Positions 16,988 through 27,600 of a stretch of DNA of 64,000 nt are shown here, one piece after another (positions within the stretch are counted from its first letter, which is position 1; each line of letters starts with the position of its first letter). The translations under genes and the position numbers were made by a program. This DNA comes from Eubacterium barkeri. Its GTDB lineage: Bacteria > Bacillota > Clostridia > Eubacteriales > Eubacteriaceae. The notes under the pieces are model-generated. The model made no database searches. It was not told the DNA's origin and worked only from the letters and a program-made list of their open reading frames with translations. The stretch covers positions 1 through 64,000 of the forward strand of contig NZ_FNOU01000006.1 of NCBI RefSeq assembly GCF_900107125.1, written 5' to 3'.

Positions 16988-19900
16988 GAAATGTAAAATC
17001 GGATTGGATGTGGGATCAACCACCATTAAGGTGGTTGTTTTAGATGAAGAAAACACGATGATTTTTAAGGCCTACAGGCGCCATCTGTCGAATATTCGAG
17101 AGATGATGGCGGTGCTTTTGCAGGAAACCTACACCTTGATTGGTGATGTTCCAGTGACCATTAGTGTGACAGGGTCTGGAGGGCTCCTGGTGTCTAAATG
17201 GATTGATGTTGCCTTTGTCCAGGAAGTCGTCGCTGGGACCATTGCTGTGGAGAAGAAGATTCCCCGGACAGACTGTGCCATAGAACTGGGGGGAGAGGAT
17301 GCCAAAATCACCTTCTTTGAAGGGAATATTGAGCAGCGGATGAACGGGACCTGCGCTGGCGGAACCGGCGCCTTTATCGACCAGATGGCGACCCTCCTAA
17401 AAACCGACGCCGGGGGATTAAATGAAATGGCAAAGACCCACACCACCATTTATCCCATTGCGTCCCGATGTGGGGTTTTTTCAAAGACGGATATTCAGCC
17501 TCTCCTCAATGAAGGGGCTGAAAAAGCGGATATTGCCGCCTCTATTTTCCAGGCAGTGGTCAACCAGACCATCAGCGGTCTGGCCTGCGGTCATACCATC
17601 CGTGGTAATGTTGCTTTTCTGGGGGGGCCCCTTTTCTTTTTATCCGAGCTTAGGAAGCGTTTTATTGATAGCCTGAAGCTGACTCCGACCCAGGTGATTT
17701 TCCCTGATGATTCCAACCTCTTTGTCGCCATGGGGGCCGCTTATTCTTCAGAGAAAAATGACGTCCTTCCCTTTGGGGAGATTATCAGGCGCCTGAAAGA
17801 AAACATCTTTGTCCAGGATATGGGGGTGGATCGCCTTCAGCCCTTATTTGCAGATACCCGGGAACGCCAGGCTTTTGAAACGCGCCATGCCCAGGCCAGG
17901 GTGGTGCGCGGGGATCTGAGGACTTATGGCGGGCCCTGCTTTTTAGGGATCGATGTGGGATCAACCACAACTAAAACCGTTCTGATTGGTCAGGATGGAG
18001 AGCTGCTCTACAGCTTCTATGGCAGTAATGAGGGGGACCCCTTAGAAAAGTCCCGGCAAATTTTGTTAGATATTTATGCGAATCTGCCCCGGGAAGCTGT
18101 CATTGCCAAGTCGGCGGTGACGGGCTATGGGGAAGGCCTTATCCAAACAGCCCTGAAGGTAGACATTGGGGAGATTGAAACCATCGCCCACTATAAGGGC
18201 GCAAAGTATTTTAAACCGGAGGTGGACTTCATCCTGGATATTGGCGGCCAGGATATGAAGTGCATGAAGATCCGTAATGGAACCATTGACAGCATTATCT
18301 TAAACGAAGCCTGTTCCTCGGGCTGTGGATCTTTTTTGGAGACCTTTGCGAAATCCTTAAATCTTTCCATGACGGATTTTGTGGAAAGTGCCCTGGATGC
18401 AGAAGCCCCCATTAATTTAGGGACCCGCTGTACAGTGTTCATGAATTCCAAGGTCAAACAGGCCCAAAAAGAAGGGGCCAGCGTGGGTGAAATTTCGGCG
18501 GGACTGTCCTATTCGGTTATAAAAAATGCCCTCCAAAAGGTGATTAAGGTCCATAACCCCAAAGATTTAGGGGAGAATATCATCGTCCAGGGAGGAACCT
18601 TCAATAATGACGCGGTGCTCCGGGCCTTTGAGAAAATCACAGAAAAAGATGTAGTACGCCCGGATATTGCCGGGCTGATGGGTGCCTTTGGTGCGGCTCT
18701 CATTGCCAGAGAAGGGTACACCCAGGGCGAAACGACCACACTCCTGGGGAGAGAGGCCCTGGATTCCTTTAGTGTGTCGGTCAAACATCGCCGCTGCGGT
18801 GGCTGCAGCAATAATTGTCAGCTGACCGTCAATATCTTTGGGGATGGCTCCCGGCATATTACCGGAAACCGATGTGAAATCGGAGCTGGTGTCAGCCATA
18901 AGCAAAATGATCTTCCCAATCTGTATAAATATAAATATCAGCGGGTTTTTGATTATCAGCCGTTGCCAACGGCCATGGCTGCCAAGGGTGTCATTGGCAT
19001 CCCCCGGGTGCTCAATCAATATGAAAATTATCCCTTTTGGTTTATCTTTTTAACATCACTGGGCTATCGGGTTATTCTCTCCGGGGATTCGAACCGAAAA
19101 ACCTACGAAAAGGGAATGGCCAGCATTCCTTCGGAATCCGTTTGCTATCCGGCAAAGCTGGTGCACGGACACATCCAGGATCTTATTGATCGTGGGGTTA
19201 AAAAGATTTTTTATCCCTGTATTTCTTTGGAGGAAAAGGAATTTGAGGGGGTGGATAATTGGTATAATTGCCCGATTGTGATGTCTTACCCTGAAACCAT
19301 TAAGCATAATATGGATGTTTTGGGGGAAGAGGGTATTACCTTTATTAATCCCTTCCTGGCCCTGGATAATCATAAACGGCTGGAAGAACGGCTGATTGAG
19401 ATCTTTGGGGAAGAGGGGGCCACCAGGGAAGAGGTGAGCATCGCCCTTCGCCATGCCCATGGAGAGCGGGAACGCTTCCGGAAGGATATGCAGCGCAAGG
19501 GAGAAGAAACCCTGGCCTGGCTGAAGCGTAACCATCAAAGGGGGATCGTCCTGGCTGGCCGGCCCTACCACATTGACCCCGAAATCAACCACGGGCTGGA
19601 TCATGTCATTACTTCCCTGGGGCTGGCGGTTCTCACTGAGGATTCCGTCGCGCATCTGGCGGCTGGAAGCAATGCCGGGGACCATTACCGGGTATTGGAC
19701 CAGTGGAAATACCACAGCCGGCTTTACAAGGCAGCGGAGGTGGTGGCCCAAAATGATTGCTTAGAGCTGGTGCAGCTGACCTCCTTTGGGTGCGGCCTGG
19801 ATGCGGTGACCTCGGAACAAACCCAGGAGCTTCTGGAAAGCAAAGGGGGGATTTATACCCTCATTAAAATCGATGAGGTCAATAACCTGGGGGCTGTCCG

Positions 19901-21212
19901 AATCCGAATGCGCTCTTTAAAGGCCGCCATGGAGGAACGGGCGAAAAACCATATCAAGCTGCCCGAACACCCGTTACCCAAGCGGATGTCCTTTACCAAG
20001 GAAATGCGCAGGAACCACACGATTTTAGCACCCCAGATGTCACCCATTCATTTTGATTTCATTGCGGATGTGATGAAGGCCTGTGGCTACAACCTGGAGG
20101 TGCTGCCCAGCGTGGATGCGGCGGCGGTTGAAGCGGGACTGAGCTATGTGAATAACGATGCCTGCTACCCCAGCATTTTGACCACGGGGCAGATTATGGC
20201 GGCCCTGAAGTCCGGGAAGTACGATTTGGATAACGTTTCGGTGATGATGACCCAGACCGGCGGCCCCTGCCGGGCATCTAATTATGTGGGCTTTATCCGG
20301 AAAGCCTTGCGGGAAGCAGGGATGGAGCAAGTTCCGGTTATTTCCCTCAATATCGTGGGTCTGGAGGAAAATCCGGGCTTTAAGATTACGGTGGGCATGG
20401 GCCATCGGCTGATGATTGCTGCGGTGTATGGGGATTTATTCCAACGACTTATTTATGGAACACGGCCCTATGAACGGGATGCCGGGGCCACCATGGCGCT
20501 TTACGAAAAATGGCGCCGAATCGTTAAGCACAATGTTACAAAGCCCAGCATCCGGGTATTCCGTCGCAATGTGCGGGAGATCATTGCCGAGTTCGACGCC
20601 CTTCCCCGGATAAACCGACATATCCCAAAGGTGGCCATTGTGGGAGAAATTCTGGTGAAATACCATCCGACGGCCAATAATAACCTTGTGGAAGTCTTGG
20701 AAAAGGAAGGTGCCGAGGTGGTGGTACCGGATTTATTGGATTTCTTCCTCTATTGCTGTTATAATTCAATTTATAAGTATGATGTTCTTTCGGGCACCCT
20801 TTCCGGGAAGCGGAGCAGCCAGCTGGCCATCAAGGTGATTGAGCAGTACCGAAGAAATATGAAAAGGGCCCTTAATGGGAGCATCCATTATCGGGGGCCC
20901 TCCACTATCCAGGAAAAGGCGACAAAGGCCCAGGAGCTCATTGCACTGGGGAACCAGGGGGGAGAAGGCTGGTTCCTGACGGCGGAAATGATGGAGCTCA
21001 TTGAAAACGGGGTGGAGAATATTGTTTGTGTTCAGCCCTTTGCGTGCTTGCCGAACCATGTTATGGGGAAGGGAATGATTAAGCCCATTCGCAGACGTTA
21101 CCCCAAGGCAAATATTGCGCCCATTGATTATGATCCTGGGGACTCCGAGGTCAATCAAATCAATCGAATTAAGCTGATGATGGAGACGGCCCGAAGAAAT
21201 TTGGAAAAATAA
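16980..21212 (+). CDS. Giant 2-hydroxyacyl-CoA dehydratase activase-like protein (two ASKHA domains plus DUF2229/HgdB-like region)
   Basis: 1410 residues. Domain 1 (about 1-280) is a BcrAD/BadFG-type ATPase: [14 protein letters not shown] at 7-20, [10 protein letters not shown] with C125, and [11 protein letters not shown] with C164. These Cys match the [4Fe-4S] ligands of the HgdC activator in position. Domain 2 starts at [12 protein letters not shown] (321) and has its own [11 protein letters not shown] cysteines. The rest (from about 610) begins with a Cys cluster [14 protein letters not shown], then the DUF2229-type stretch [20 protein letters not shown], and ends in an HgdB-like part with further Cys ([24 protein letters not shown]). 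Activases of this kind drive one electron at very low potential with ATP. The substrate is unknown. It starts eight bases inside the kinase gene. Confidence 0.85.
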   Translation: MTKKCKIGLDVGSTTIKVVVLDEENTMIFKAYRRHLSNIREMMAVLLQETYTLIGDVPVTISVTGSGGLLVSKWIDVAFVQEVVAGTIAVEKKIPRTDCAIELGGEDAKITFFEGNIEQRMNGTCAGGTGAFIDQMATLLKTDAGGLNEMAKTHTTIYPIASRCGVFSKTDIQPLLNEGAEKADIAASIFQAVVNQTISGLACGHTIRGNVAFLGGPLFFLSELRKRFIDSLKLTPTQVIFPDDSNLFVAMGAAYSSEKNDVLPFGEIIRRLKENIFVQDMGVDRLQPLFADTRERQAFETRHAQARVVRGDLRTYGGPCFLGIDVGSTTTKTVLIGQDGELLYSFYGSNEGDPLEKSRQILLDIYANLPREAVIAKSAVTGYGEGLIQTALKVDIGEIETIAHYKGAKYFKPEVDFILDIGGQDMKCMKIRNGTIDSIILNEACSSGCGSFLETFAKSLNLSMTDFVESALDAEAPINLGTRCTVFMNSKVKQAQKEGASVGEISAGLSYSVIKNALQKVIKVHNPKDLGENIIVQGGTFNNDAVLRAFEKITEKDVVRPDIAGLMGAFGAALIAREGYTQGETTTLLGREALDSFSVSVKHRRCGGCSNNCQLTVNIFGDGSRHITGNRCEIGAGVSHKQNDLPNLYKYKYQRVFDYQPLPTAMAAKGVIGIPRVLNQYENYPFWFIFLTSLGYRVILSGDSNRKTYEKGMASIPSESVCYPAKLVHGHIQDLIDRGVKKIFYPCISLEEKEFEGVDNWYNCPIVMSYPETIKHNMDVLGEEGITFINPFLALDNHKRLEERLIEIFGEEGATREEVSIALRHAHGERERFRKDMQRKGEETLAWLKRNHQRGIVLAGRPYHIDPEINHGLDHVITSLGLAVLTEDSVAHLAAGSNAGDHYRVLDQWKYHSRLYKAAEVVAQNDCLELVQLTSFGCGLDAVTSEQTQELLESKGGIYTLIKIDEVNNLGAVRIRMRSLKAAMEERAKNHIKLPEHPLPKRMSFTKEMRRNHTILAPQMSPIHFDFIADVMKACGYNLEVLPSVDAAAVEAGLSYVNNDACYPSILTTGQIMAALKSGKYDLDNVSVMMTQTGGPCRASNYVGFIRKALREAGMEQVPVISLNIVGLEENPGFKITVGMGHRLMIAAVYGDLFQRLIYGTRPYERDAGATMALYEKWRRIVKHNVTKPSIRVFRRNVREIIAEFDALPRINRHIPKVAIVGEILVKYHPTANNNLVEVLEKEGAEVVVPDLLDFFLYCCYNSIYKYDVLSGTLSGKRSSQLAIKVIEQYRRNMKRALNGSIHYRGPSTIQEKATKAQELIALGNQGGEGWFLTAEMMELIENGVENIVCVQPFACLPNHVMGKGMIKPIRRRYPKANIAPIDYDPGDSEVNQINRIKLMMETARRNLEK

Positions 21213-21228
21213 AGATTGGAGAGATGTC

Positions 21229-21945
21229 ATGTTAGCAGATTTTAAGATCGACATGGGGAATATACCGGCCCATGTTGCTATCATTATGGATGGCAATGGA
21301 CGTTGGGCAAAGAGAAAGCTGAGGCCCCGTCTCTTTGGACACAATGCGGGGATGAAGGCGCTGCACACGACGGTAAAAACCGCCTCTGATTTAGGGGTAA
21401 AGGTTCTGACGGTGTATGCTTTTTCCACAGAAAACTGGAAGCGGAGCCCTGAAGAGGTGGATGGCCTGATGAAGATTGCCGTGGAGTATTTTATTAAAGA
21501 GATTGCAGAGCTCCATGAAAACCATGTCCAGGTCCGCATGATTGGTGATATGAGCCGGGTTCCTGCAGATGTGCAAAAGGCAGCCGCAGATGCTTGTGGG
21601 CTCACCGCCGAAAATGAAGGGCTGATTCTGAATGTGGCACTCAACTATGGGGGGCGGGATGAAATCCTGCGGGCCGTGAAGGCCATTATGGCCGAGGGGA
21701 TTCCTCCAGAGGAAGTTACTGAGGCCTGTATCTCCAATCATCTGTACACCGCAGGGCTGCCAGACCCGGATATTATTTTAAGGACCGGCGGGGAAAAACG
21801 TTTGAGTAATTTTTTGCTTTGGCAGGACTCCTACGCAGAAATTATTTTTGACGATATTTGGTGGCCGGATTTTGATTCAGATGCTTTTTACAGGGTTATC
21901 GAGGAATATCAAAAAAGGGAAAGGCGTTATGGTGCGGTAAAGTAA
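21229..21945 (+). CDS. uppS: Undecaprenyl diphosphate synthase (isoprenyl transferase)
   Basis: Cis-prenyltransferase that builds the C55 lipid carrier for wall synthesis. It has 238 residues with HVAIIMDGNGRWAKRK (about 16-31, catalytic Asp in MDGNGRW), AFSTENWKRSPEEV near 66, and the C-terminal DPDIILRTGGEKRLSNFLLWQ with the diphosphate-binding Arg. The ATG follows the activase gene by 16 bases, so the two may share a transcript. cdsA begins one base after its stop. It opens the conserved lipid/isoprenoid block that continues to polC. Confidence 0.95.
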   Translation: MLADFKIDMGNIPAHVAIIMDGNGRWAKRKLRPRLFGHNAGMKALHTTVKTASDLGVKVLTVYAFSTENWKRSPEEVDGLMKIAVEYFIKEIAELHENHVQVRMIGDMSRVPADVQKAAADACGLTAENEGLILNVALNYGGRDEILRAVKAIMAEGIPPEEVTEACISNHLYTAGLPDPDIILRTGGEKRLSNFLLWQDSYAEIIFDDIWWPDFDSDAFYRVIEEYQKRERRYGAVK

Positions 21946-21946
21946 A

Positions 21947-22750
21947 ATGCGAAAACGGATTTTGACGGCGGTGGTGGGTTTACCCCTGCTATTCGCAATG
22001 CTTTATTTCGGAGGGATTTACCTGTTTATAACCTGTGTTGTGCTCACATCCATTGGTCTGTGGGAATATGCCCAGGCGGTTAATCGGCGCTTAGACTGTA
22101 AAATTCGCTTTCCTTTCCTGTTCATTTTAGGAATATTGATTCTATGCTTTATGAAGCTCGATTATGGGATGGTTTTGCCCTTGCTGGCGGTTTGCTTCAT
22201 TGCCGTTTTTTGTACGGAGGTATTTCTGGGAAAGGCCGATGTTTATCGGGGGATGGCTTCGGTGGTGGGACTGGTTTATATTCCCATGATGTTTGGTTTT
22301 CTGCTGCTCTTTGATACGGTGCCATCGGGACGATGCTATCTTTGGATGGTTTTTGTCATTGCTTTTATTACCGATACAGCGGCTTATTTCACCGGGATGG
22401 CCATTGGAAAGACAAAGCTGGCCCCTAAAATCAGCCCAAAGAAAACAGTGGCCGGGGCTGTTGGCGGGGTGGTTTTCGCCGCCATCGCCATGGTAATCTA
22501 CGGCTTGATTCTTCAGTATAATTTTAATTTTACCCTTCCGATTTATATGTACATCGTACTCGGTGTGGTGGGCTCTATTGCCGGCCAGTGCGGAGATTTA
22601 ACAGCATCGATGCTCAAACGGAAGATGGATATCAAGGATTTTGGAAAATGCCTGCCCGGCCACGGGGGCATTCTGGATCGCTTTGATAGTATTCTGTTTA
22701 TCATCCCCATTGTATATATTTTTGCGATATATACCTTCGGATATCTTTAA
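21947..22750 (+). CDS. cdsA: Phosphatidate cytidylyltransferase
   Basis: Makes CDP-diacylglycerol from CTP and phosphatidate in the membrane. The 267 residues contain about seven hydrophobic segments. The C-terminal signature is present: AGAVGGVVFAAIAM, then GSIAGQCGDLTASMLKRKMDIKDFGKCLPGHGGILDRFDS with the SxxxRxxxxKDxxxxxPGHGGxxDRxD pattern of the family. It begins one base after uppS, so translation is coupled. In most Clostridia dxr comes next; here rseP follows after 32 bases. Confidence 0.95.
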   Translation: MRKRILTAVVGLPLLFAMLYFGGIYLFITCVVLTSIGLWEYAQAVNRRLDCKIRFPFLFILGILILCFMKLDYGMVLPLLAVCFIAVFCTEVFLGKADVYRGMASVVGLVYIPMMFGFLLLFDTVPSGRCYLWMVFVIAFITDTAAYFTGMAIGKTKLAPKISPKKTVAGAVGGVVFAAIAMVIYGLILQYNFNFTLPIYMYIVLGVVGSIAGQCGDLTASMLKRKMDIKDFGKCLPGHGGILDRFDSILFIIPIVYIFAIYTFGYL

Positions 22751-22782
22751 AAAGATGGGGTATTAAAGCTTAGGAGGTATTG

Positions 22783-23580
22783 ATGTTAAATACAGTACTA
22801 ATGGTTATCCTCACCCTGCTGATTCTTTCCATATTGGTGGTGGTCCATGAATGGGGGCACTATATCGTTGCCAAGAAAACAGGGGTGTATGTCATTGAAT
22901 TTGCCATTGGCATGGGGCCGGTCCTGTTTTCCCGTCAGGGCAAGGAGACGCGTTTTAGCATCCGGGCCTTTCCCATTGGCGGGTTTTGCCGCCTGTATGG
23001 GGAGAATGACAATGATGACGATGCTGAGACAGAGCCAGAACCTCTCCCTATATCCGTGGATGAATCCCGGAGCTTTCAGAATAAGACAAAGGGACAGCGG
23101 CTGGCCATTTTAGTGGCCGGGGCTGCCATGAATATTATCTTTGCCTATCTCTGCCTGGTGGTGGTGTTTTTGCTCAAGGGAACCGGATTTGGTCCGTCCC
23201 TTTTAAAAGGGGCTCAGGCAACCATCAGCTTTGGTGGGACCATCTTCCAAAGCCTGGGAATGCTCATTACCGGTCAGCTCGGGCTGAATGATTTTGCAGG
23301 TCCCATTGGGATGGTGGGCATGGTTTCCAGTTTTTATCAATACGGATTTGCTGCCTTACTAACTTTTACAGCCCTTATTTCAGTTAACCTCGGTGTGATT
23401 AATCTGCTGCCCCTTCCTGCGCTGGACGGTGGACAGGCATTGATTTTGATCATTGAAAAAATAACGGGGAAGGAGCTGGACCCCAAAAAGGCAGCAACCA
23501 TTAATTATATCGGTTTTATGGCATTGATGGGGCTGGCCCTCGTCATTGCAGTGAATGATGTTTTACGCATAATGGGATAG
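22783..23580 (+). CDS. rseP: Site-2 metalloprotease RseP/RasP-like, without PDZ domain
   Basis: A membrane zinc protease cutting substrates inside the bilayer. Residues 22-26 are HEWGH (HExxH) in the first helix; the third ligand lies in LPALDGGQALILI near the C-terminus, and NDFAGPIGMVGM is typical of RseP. Only 265 residues are present, while RseP/RasP usually have 340-450 with one or two PDZ domains in the middle. Here VVVFLLKGTGFGPS goes straight on to the next helix, so the PDZ module is missing without a frame break. The ATG at 22783 is preferred over a TTG at 22780 because AGGAGG is five bases before it. It lies between cdsA and ispG. Confidence 0.88.
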   Translation: MLNTVLMVILTLLILSILVVVHEWGHYIVAKKTGVYVIEFAIGMGPVLFSRQGKETRFSIRAFPIGGFCRLYGENDNDDDAETEPEPLPISVDESRSFQNKTKGQRLAILVAGAAMNIIFAYLCLVVVFLLKGTGFGPSLLKGAQATISFGGTIFQSLGMLITGQLGLNDFAGPIGMVGMVSSFYQYGFAALLTFTALISVNLGVINLLPLPALDGGQALILIIEKITGKELDPKKAATINYIGFMALMGLALVIAVNDVLRIMG

Positions 23581-23588
23581 GTGAGAAA

Positions 23589-24653
23589 ATGAAAATTAAT
23601 CGTAGAAAAACCAGGATTGTTTCCATCGGTGGCAGGGCCATCGGTGGAGAGAATCCTATTTTGATTCAATCCATGACCAATACGGATACCCGGGATGCAG
23701 AAGCGACAGCCGCCCAAATCAATGCCCTGTCAGCAGTGGGGTGTGAGATTGCCCGGGTGGCGGTACCGGACGAAGCGGCAGCGGATGCTCTGTCTGCCAT
23801 TAAAACGAAGATCAGCATCCCCCTGGTGGCGGATATCCATTTCGATTACCGTTTGGCCTTAAAGGCCATTGAAAATGGGGTGGATAAGCTGCGGATTAAT
23901 CCAGGGAATATTGGGGATGTTAATAAAGTAAGGGAGGTCGTTTCGGCCGCGAAGGATCGGGGAATCCCCATCCGAATCGGTGTGAATGCCGGGTCCCTGG
24001 AAAAGCGTCTGTTGGATAAATACCAGGGGCCCACGGCCCAGGGAATGGTGGAGAGCGCCGAGGGACATATCCAAATCCTCCAGGATTTGGGCTTTGAGGA
24101 TATTGTGGTATCCATGAAGGCATCAAACGTCCTGTTAACCATTGATGCCTACTCCTTATTCTCTGAAAAATACGATTATCCCCTGCATCTCGGTGTAACT
24201 GAAGCAGGGGTATTGCGCAGTGCCGCCGTTAAAACGGGTGTGGGACTGGGATATCTGCTGTTAAATGGGATTGGGGATACCCTCCGGGTATCTGTAACCG
24301 GGGACCCCCTGGAGGAGATTTACGTTGCCAAGGATCTTTTATCCTCCATGGGGCTGTTTCAACAGAAGGATGGCATGGTAGAGGTGGTCTCCTGTCCCAC
24401 CTGCGGCCGGACCGAAATCGACCTGATTGGCATCGCCAAAGAAATGAACAATCGACTGCAGACTGTCCATAAGGACTTAAAGGTCGCCGTTATGGGCTGT
24501 GTGGTAAACGGTCCTGGAGAAGGCAAGGAAGCCGATATTGGTGTGGCTGGCGGAAAGGGAAAGGGCGTGCTGTTCAAAAAAGGACAGGTTTTTAAAACGG
24601 TGGCGGAGGATGAAATCATCTCTGCATTAATGGAAGAAATTGAAAAAATGTAG
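23589..24653 (+). CDS. ispG: 4-hydroxy-3-methylbut-2-enyl diphosphate synthase (flavodoxin)
   Basis: Iron-sulfur enzyme of the MEP isoprenoid pathway converting MEcPP to HMBPP. It has 354 residues. The N-terminal barrel has PILIQSMTNTDTRD, VPDEAAADAL, VADIHFDYRLAL and LRINPGNIGD. The C-terminal cluster domain has VVSCPTCGRTEID (two of the Cys) and VMGCVVNGPGEGKEADIGVAGG (the third Cys and a conserved Glu). It starts eight bases after rseP and precedes polC by 11 bases, all on one strand. The presence of ispG means the cell uses the MEP pathway, although dxr is not at its usual place. Confidence 0.96.
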   Translation: MKINRRKTRIVSIGGRAIGGENPILIQSMTNTDTRDAEATAAQINALSAVGCEIARVAVPDEAAADALSAIKTKISIPLVADIHFDYRLALKAIENGVDKLRINPGNIGDVNKVREVVSAAKDRGIPIRIGVNAGSLEKRLLDKYQGPTAQGMVESAEGHIQILQDLGFEDIVVSMKASNVLLTIDAYSLFSEKYDYPLHLGVTEAGVLRSAAVKTGVGLGYLLLNGIGDTLRVSVTGDPLEEIYVAKDLLSSMGLFQQKDGMVEVVSCPTCGRTEIDLIGIAKEMNNRLQTVHKDLKVAVMGCVVNGPGEGKEADIGVAGGKGKGVLFKKGQVFKTVAEDEIISALMEEIEKM

Positions 24654-24664
24654 GAGGGCCCAGG

Positions 24665-27600
24665 ATGAATCCGATGAGTGGAAAACAGGCAGCACTGCAA
24701 GACGTTCTAAAAAAATATAGCCTGGAACCAGAACGGATCGAGGTGGCCAGTGGCAGCCAGGAAATTATATTTACCTTTAAGGCAAACCCGAAATCCTGTG
24801 ACAATGTGGCGGTCCAGCAGGATCTTTGCCAGATTTTTGATTATGCCAAGAGTGTGGCGGTGGTCATTCCGGTTGAGAAAATATCCCAAGGGCCAGATTT
24901 AAAGCTCATGGACCACATTACCACGGCGGATGAAGAGCGAAAGAGCCAGATTGAGGCGGTTAAAGCCAAACGTCTGGAGGTTATCCAGAATGAAAATGTG
25001 GCCATTGCCAAGCAAAAGCCCGTAGCAGCACCGCCCTCCCCCAAGGGCAGGATGGGAAAGGATGGCAAAGCCAGACCCAGTGCCAGTGGTGGGGCCCTTT
25101 GGGGAAAGCCCATCCGGGTTCCTGTAGAATCTTTAGCAACCATTGATTTTTCCAAGCAAACCCAGCTGGTAGGGCAGAAGCTGTGCATCGCCGGGTGCGT
25201 GTTCGGCATTGATAGTCGGTCGGTCCGGGGCGGACGGGTCAGCTTTAATTTCAACGTGACCGACGGAACGGGTTCCGTAGGCTGTCAGCTCTTTGATGCC
25301 GAGGACCGTTTACAGCCACTAATGGACAGCCTTAAAAAGGATGCCTGGGTCCGAATTGAAGGGACCCTGACCCTGGATAACTTCAGGAATCAAATCTTTT
25401 TAAAACCCCGAAATATTGAGCCAGCTACTGCTCCGAAACGTACTGATGATGCCCAGATCAAACGGGTGGAGCTCCACCTCCATAGCCAGTACAGCTCCAT
25501 GGACGCCGTGAGCAAGGTCCATAAAATCATGAAGCAGGCAGCAGATTTTGGGCATGATGCCATTGGGATTACAGACCATGGTGTGGTTCAGGCCTATCCG
25601 GAAATGATGAATTTGAGTAAGAAAAACGGCATCAAGGTTCTGTACGGCGTGGAAGGTTATTTGGTGGATGATGGTGTATCCATTGTGAATGGTCCCCAGG
25701 ATGAGCCCTTCTCTGGTGAATTTGTTTTCTTCGATTTGGAAACCACCGGTCTGGCCGCGGGGAAGGATGTCATCATTGAAATTGCCGCCACGAAGATTAA
25801 GAACAAGCATATTGTCGAAACCTTTTCAAAGATCATTAATCCCCATCGGCCCATCCCCGTTAAGATTACAGAGCTTACGGGGATTACGGATCAAATGGTA
25901 GCCGGGGGGGAAGAGGCCGAGAATGTCATTCGCGATTTTTTGGAATTTTGTGACGGTCGGATTTTAGTAGCTCACAACGCCGCCTTTGATATGGGCTTTT
26001 TACGCTGTGCCCTGGAGGACTATGGCATTGAGGATACCATTACCTATTTTGATACCCTGACCATGGCCCGGGCCCTCATGAAGGAAATAGGAAAGCATAA
26101 CCTTAAAAAGCTGGCCAGTTATTTTAAAATCGATATGGGGCACCACCATCGGGCACTGGATGACGCCATTTGTTCTTCAAAGATTATGTTCAAGCTCATG
26201 GAGCGGGCAGAAAAATCCGGCTGTCATCGGGTGTCTGAGCTGAATGGGCTCATGAATAATGAGCAGATTTTAAAGACGGAACAAGGACGCCATGTCATTA
26301 TTTATGCCAAAAATCAGAATGGGATCAAGGATTTGTACAAAATTGTCTCCAAAGCCCATGTGGAATACTTTTATCGCAAGCCGAAAATTCCAAAATCACT
26401 TCTGGCGGCCAATCGAAAAAACCTGATCATTGGGTCGGCCTGTGAGGCCGGGGAGCTTTATTTGGCCTTTAAAAATGGCGAGAAGCAGGCCCGTATCGAT
26501 GCTTTGGCAGATTTTTATGATTACTATGAGGTCCAACCCTTGGGGAACAATGATTTCCTCATTCGGGAGGAAGGACGGACCCGGGAAGAGCTCATCGAAA
26601 TCAATGAAAAAATCATTGCCCTGGGGAAGGAAAAGGGGAAGCTGGTGGTCGCCACCGGGGATGTTCACTTTGTAGATCCCGAGGATGCCCTCTACCGGGA
26701 GGTGCTTCAATCCGGTCAAGGCTATCGGGATGCAGATATGCAGCCACCTTTATATTACCGTTCCACCCAGGAAATGTTGGATGAATTTGACTATTTAGAT
26801 CCGGAAACCGCCTACGAAATCGTGGTGACCAATACCCGAAAAATTGCGGATTCCATGGATGCCGTTTTGCCCATTCCCGACGGGACCTTTCCCCCGGTCA
26901 TTGAGGGGTCTGATGACGATATCCGAAATATGGTCTACGATAAGGCCCATGAAATTTACGGGGACCCCTTACCGGAGATTGTGGAAAGCCGGGTAAAACG
27001 GGAACTGGATTCTATTATTGGCAATGGGTATTCGGTGCTTTATCTCATCGCTCAAAAGCTGGTGCACCACTCCCTGGAGGATGGGTATTTGGTGGGATCC
27101 CGGGGCTCTGTCGGTTCCTCTCTGGTGGCCATGCTCTGTGGAATTACCGAGGTTAATTCCCTGGCACCCCATTATATCTGTCCCCATTGCAAGCATTATG
27201 AGTTTTTTGACAGCACCAAGGTGGGCTATGGTCCGGACCTTCCCGATGCCAATTGCCCGGAATGCGGCACCCCCATGGAAAAAGACGGCTTTGATATCCC
27301 CTTTGAAACCTTCCTGGGCTTTAAAGGAAATAAAGAGCCTGATATCGACTTGAACTTCTCTGGGGAAAACCAAGCGGAGGCCCATCGCTATACCGAGGTG
27401 CTTTTCGGGGAGGGCAAGGTCTACCGGGCCGGTACCATTGCAACCCTGGCAGATAAAACAGCCTATGGCTATGTCAAAAATTTCTATGAAGAGAAGGGGG
27501 AGTACAAGCCCGATGCGGAAATCAGCCGGGTGATCTCGGGCTGTGAAGGGGTTAAGCGCACCACTGGGCAGCATCCCGGTGGCGTTATGGTCGTCCCCCG

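Noticed and set aside
19056-19751. Minus-strand open frame of 231 codons inside the giant activase gene
   Set aside because: Antisense to a gene with clear domains; composition is that of a complementary-frame artefact.
20766-21644. Long minus-strand open frame (292 codons) opposite the activase gene end and uppS
   Set aside because: It is the shadow of two well-supported plus-strand genes, has low-complexity Ser/Pro-rich sequence, no ribosome binding site and no recognisable motif.
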